Source of the DNA: Methylotenera sp.
Lineage (GTDB): Bacteria; Pseudomonadota; Gammaproteobacteria; Burkholderiales; Methylophilaceae
Reading direction: 5' to 3'
NCBI GenBank assembly: GCA_013141495.1
Contig: JABFQV010000011.1
Coordinates: 51,727-115,726 of the forward strand
Length of the DNA: 64,000 nucleotides
Under the pieces are notes generated by a model. It saw only the letters and a program-made list of their open reading frames with translations. It was not told the DNA's origin and searched no databases. Both the position numbers and the translations under genes were made by a program. Positions 63,115 through 64,000 of the stretch are shown piece after piece; within the stretch, counting starts at the first letter, position 1; the number at the start of each line of letters is the position of its first letter.

Positions 63115-63957
63115 ATGACCGAATTTAGTTTCGTACTGATATTTTTGGTAATCGTCGCCATTATTAAGGGCGTACGCATTGTGCCGCAGGGTGAAGAGTG
63201 GGTAGTAGAACGCCTGGGTAAATTTGCTGGCGTACTCACACCAGGCTTACACGTCATTAACCCGATTTTTACCAAAGTAAGCTACAAAGTCACCACCAAA
63301 GACATTATTTTAGATGTGCCAGAGCAAGAAGTGATTACCCGTGACAACGCGGTAATTTTAGCCAACGCCATTGCGTTTATTAAAGTTTCAAACATTGAGC
63401 GTGCTGTTTACGGCATTGAAAACTTCCGTGAGGCGATGCGTAACATGGTGCAAACCAGTTTGCGTTCCATCATTGGCGGCATGGATTTAAATCAAGCGCT
63501 TACCTCACGCGACCGCATTAAGGCAGAGCTTAAAACCGCAATTGCAGACGAAGCGCTAGACTGGGGCTTAACCGTTAAATCCGTTGAGATTCAAGACATC
63601 AAACCGTCGCCTAACATGCAAGATGCAATGGAAAGACAAGCCGCTGCCGAGCGTGAGCGCGTAGCTGTAGTAACCGAAGCAGAAGGCGCCAAGCAATCAC
63701 TCATCTTGAATGCTGAAGCACGCTTAGAAGCTGCTCGCAAAGATGCCGAAGCCCAAATGGTGGCCGCAAAAGCTTCTGCTGAATCGATTAAATTTATTAC
63801 AGAAGCCGTCAAAGAGAACAACGCATCCGCCATGTTCTTGCTGGGTGACCGCTACATTACTGCACTGCAAAAAATGTCATCTTCAGAAAACAGTAAAATT
63901 ATTGTGATGCCAGGTGATTTAGTAGGCGCGGTAAAGTCTTTGGTTGGCGGTAAATAG
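63115..63957 (+). CDS. SPFH domain protein (stomatin/QmcA-like)
   Basis: A 280-residue membrane-anchored SPFH protein. An N-terminal helix (about 3-20) is followed by the SPFH core: VPQGEEWVVERLGKFAGVL, then FTKVSYKVTTKDIILDVPEQE. A long helix (178-232) is rich in Ala and Glu with MERQAAAERERVAVVTEAEGAKQ. Such proteins scaffold membrane proteases and microdomains. The gene order nfeD-SPFH is characteristic. Complete within the window. Confidence 0.93.
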   Translation: MTEFSFVLIFLVIVAIIKGVRIVPQGEEWVVERLGKFAGVLTPGLHVINPIFTKVSYKVTTKDIILDVPEQEVITRDNAVILANAIAFIKVSNIERAVYGIENFREAMRNMVQTSLRSIIGGMDLNQALTSRDRIKAELKTAIADEALDWGLTVKSVEIQDIKPSPNMQDAMERQAAAERERVAVVTEAEGAKQSLILNAEARLEAARKDAEAQMVAAKASAESIKFITEAVKENNASAMFLLGDRYITALQKMSSSENSKIIVMPGDLVGAVKSLVGGK

Positions 63958-63968
63958 CCACTTTCTAC

Positions 63969-63993
63969 CCCCTCCCCATTCTAGGGGGAGGGT
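63969..63993 (+). terminator. Probable terminator after the SPFH gene
   Basis: CCCCTCCCC-ATTCTA-GGGGGAGGG forms a stem 12 bp past the SPFH stop, though no strong T-run is visible before the window ends. Confidence 0.4.
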
Positions 63994-64000
63994 TGGGGTG

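Overview
The window reads as the chromosome of a Gram-negative betaproteobacterium. LpxL/HtrB, TonB receptors, Fe-SOD, DapF-DUF484-XerC, a 6S RNA beside zapA and a cobalamin riboswitch all fit this. Overall resemblance, including a PQQ-type beta-propeller lipoprotein, suggests a methylotroph of the Methylophilaceae (Methylotenera-like). That is my inference from sequence resemblance, not a measured placement.

Layout. (1) 1-14.2 kb is housekeeping: lipid A acyltransferase, dapF, DUF484, xerC, sodB, a DUF2946 protein with a ZnuD-type TonB receptor, dgkA, yggX, phoU, rpiA, ilvA, a beta-propeller lipoprotein, an EVE protein, DUF2237, a 6S RNA candidate (minus strand), zapA and a small coiled-coil protein. 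(2) 14.3-27.6 kb is a vitamin B12 region. A cobalamin riboswitch precedes btuB, then a solitary BtuM transporter, cobO, cobB/cbiA, bluB, a BtuF-like protein without a signal peptide, cobU and an S4 protein. Next come cobQ (reverse), cbiB and cobD, then cobC-cobS-cobT on the reverse strand. Together these cover uptake, adenosylation, amidation, aminopropanol attachment, lower-ligand synthesis and nucleotide-loop assembly. No corrin-ring genes are present here. (3) 27.8-56.2 kb is an integrated element of about 28.3 kb in tRNA-Phe(GAA), bounded by a perfect 52-bp direct repeat. (4) 56.2-64 kb returns to the chromosome: an HNH gene remnant, an unknown membrane protein, a rhodanese, TusA, valS, a photolyase-like protein that looks circularly permuted, a MITE-like element, NfeD and an SPFH protein.

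The element is a defence island. Its left part has a zinc-ribbon protein and a type I restriction-modification operon (hsdM, rhuM, hsdS, hsdR, a YgjP-like metallopeptidase). A divergent pair follows: an XRE repressor and a HARE-HTH/PD-(D/E)XK protein. The middle has an unknown protein, an unusual 400-bp non-coding stretch, and a NUDIX hydrolase/ADP-ribosylglycohydrolase/small-protein operon that may be an undescribed ADP-ribose module. The right part has a type I Zorya system (zorA, zorB, zorC, zorD) on the reverse strand, then KilA-N, a RepA-like ATPase, a CHC2 zinc-finger protein, two small proteins (one a helix-turn-helix protein) and a P4-type integrase.

Most notable: zorB is interrupted by one in-frame TAA exactly between its membrane/plug part and its peptidoglycan-binding domain. 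The best candidate for an undescribed system is the NUDIX/ADP-ribosylglycohydrolase cluster with its two unknown partners.
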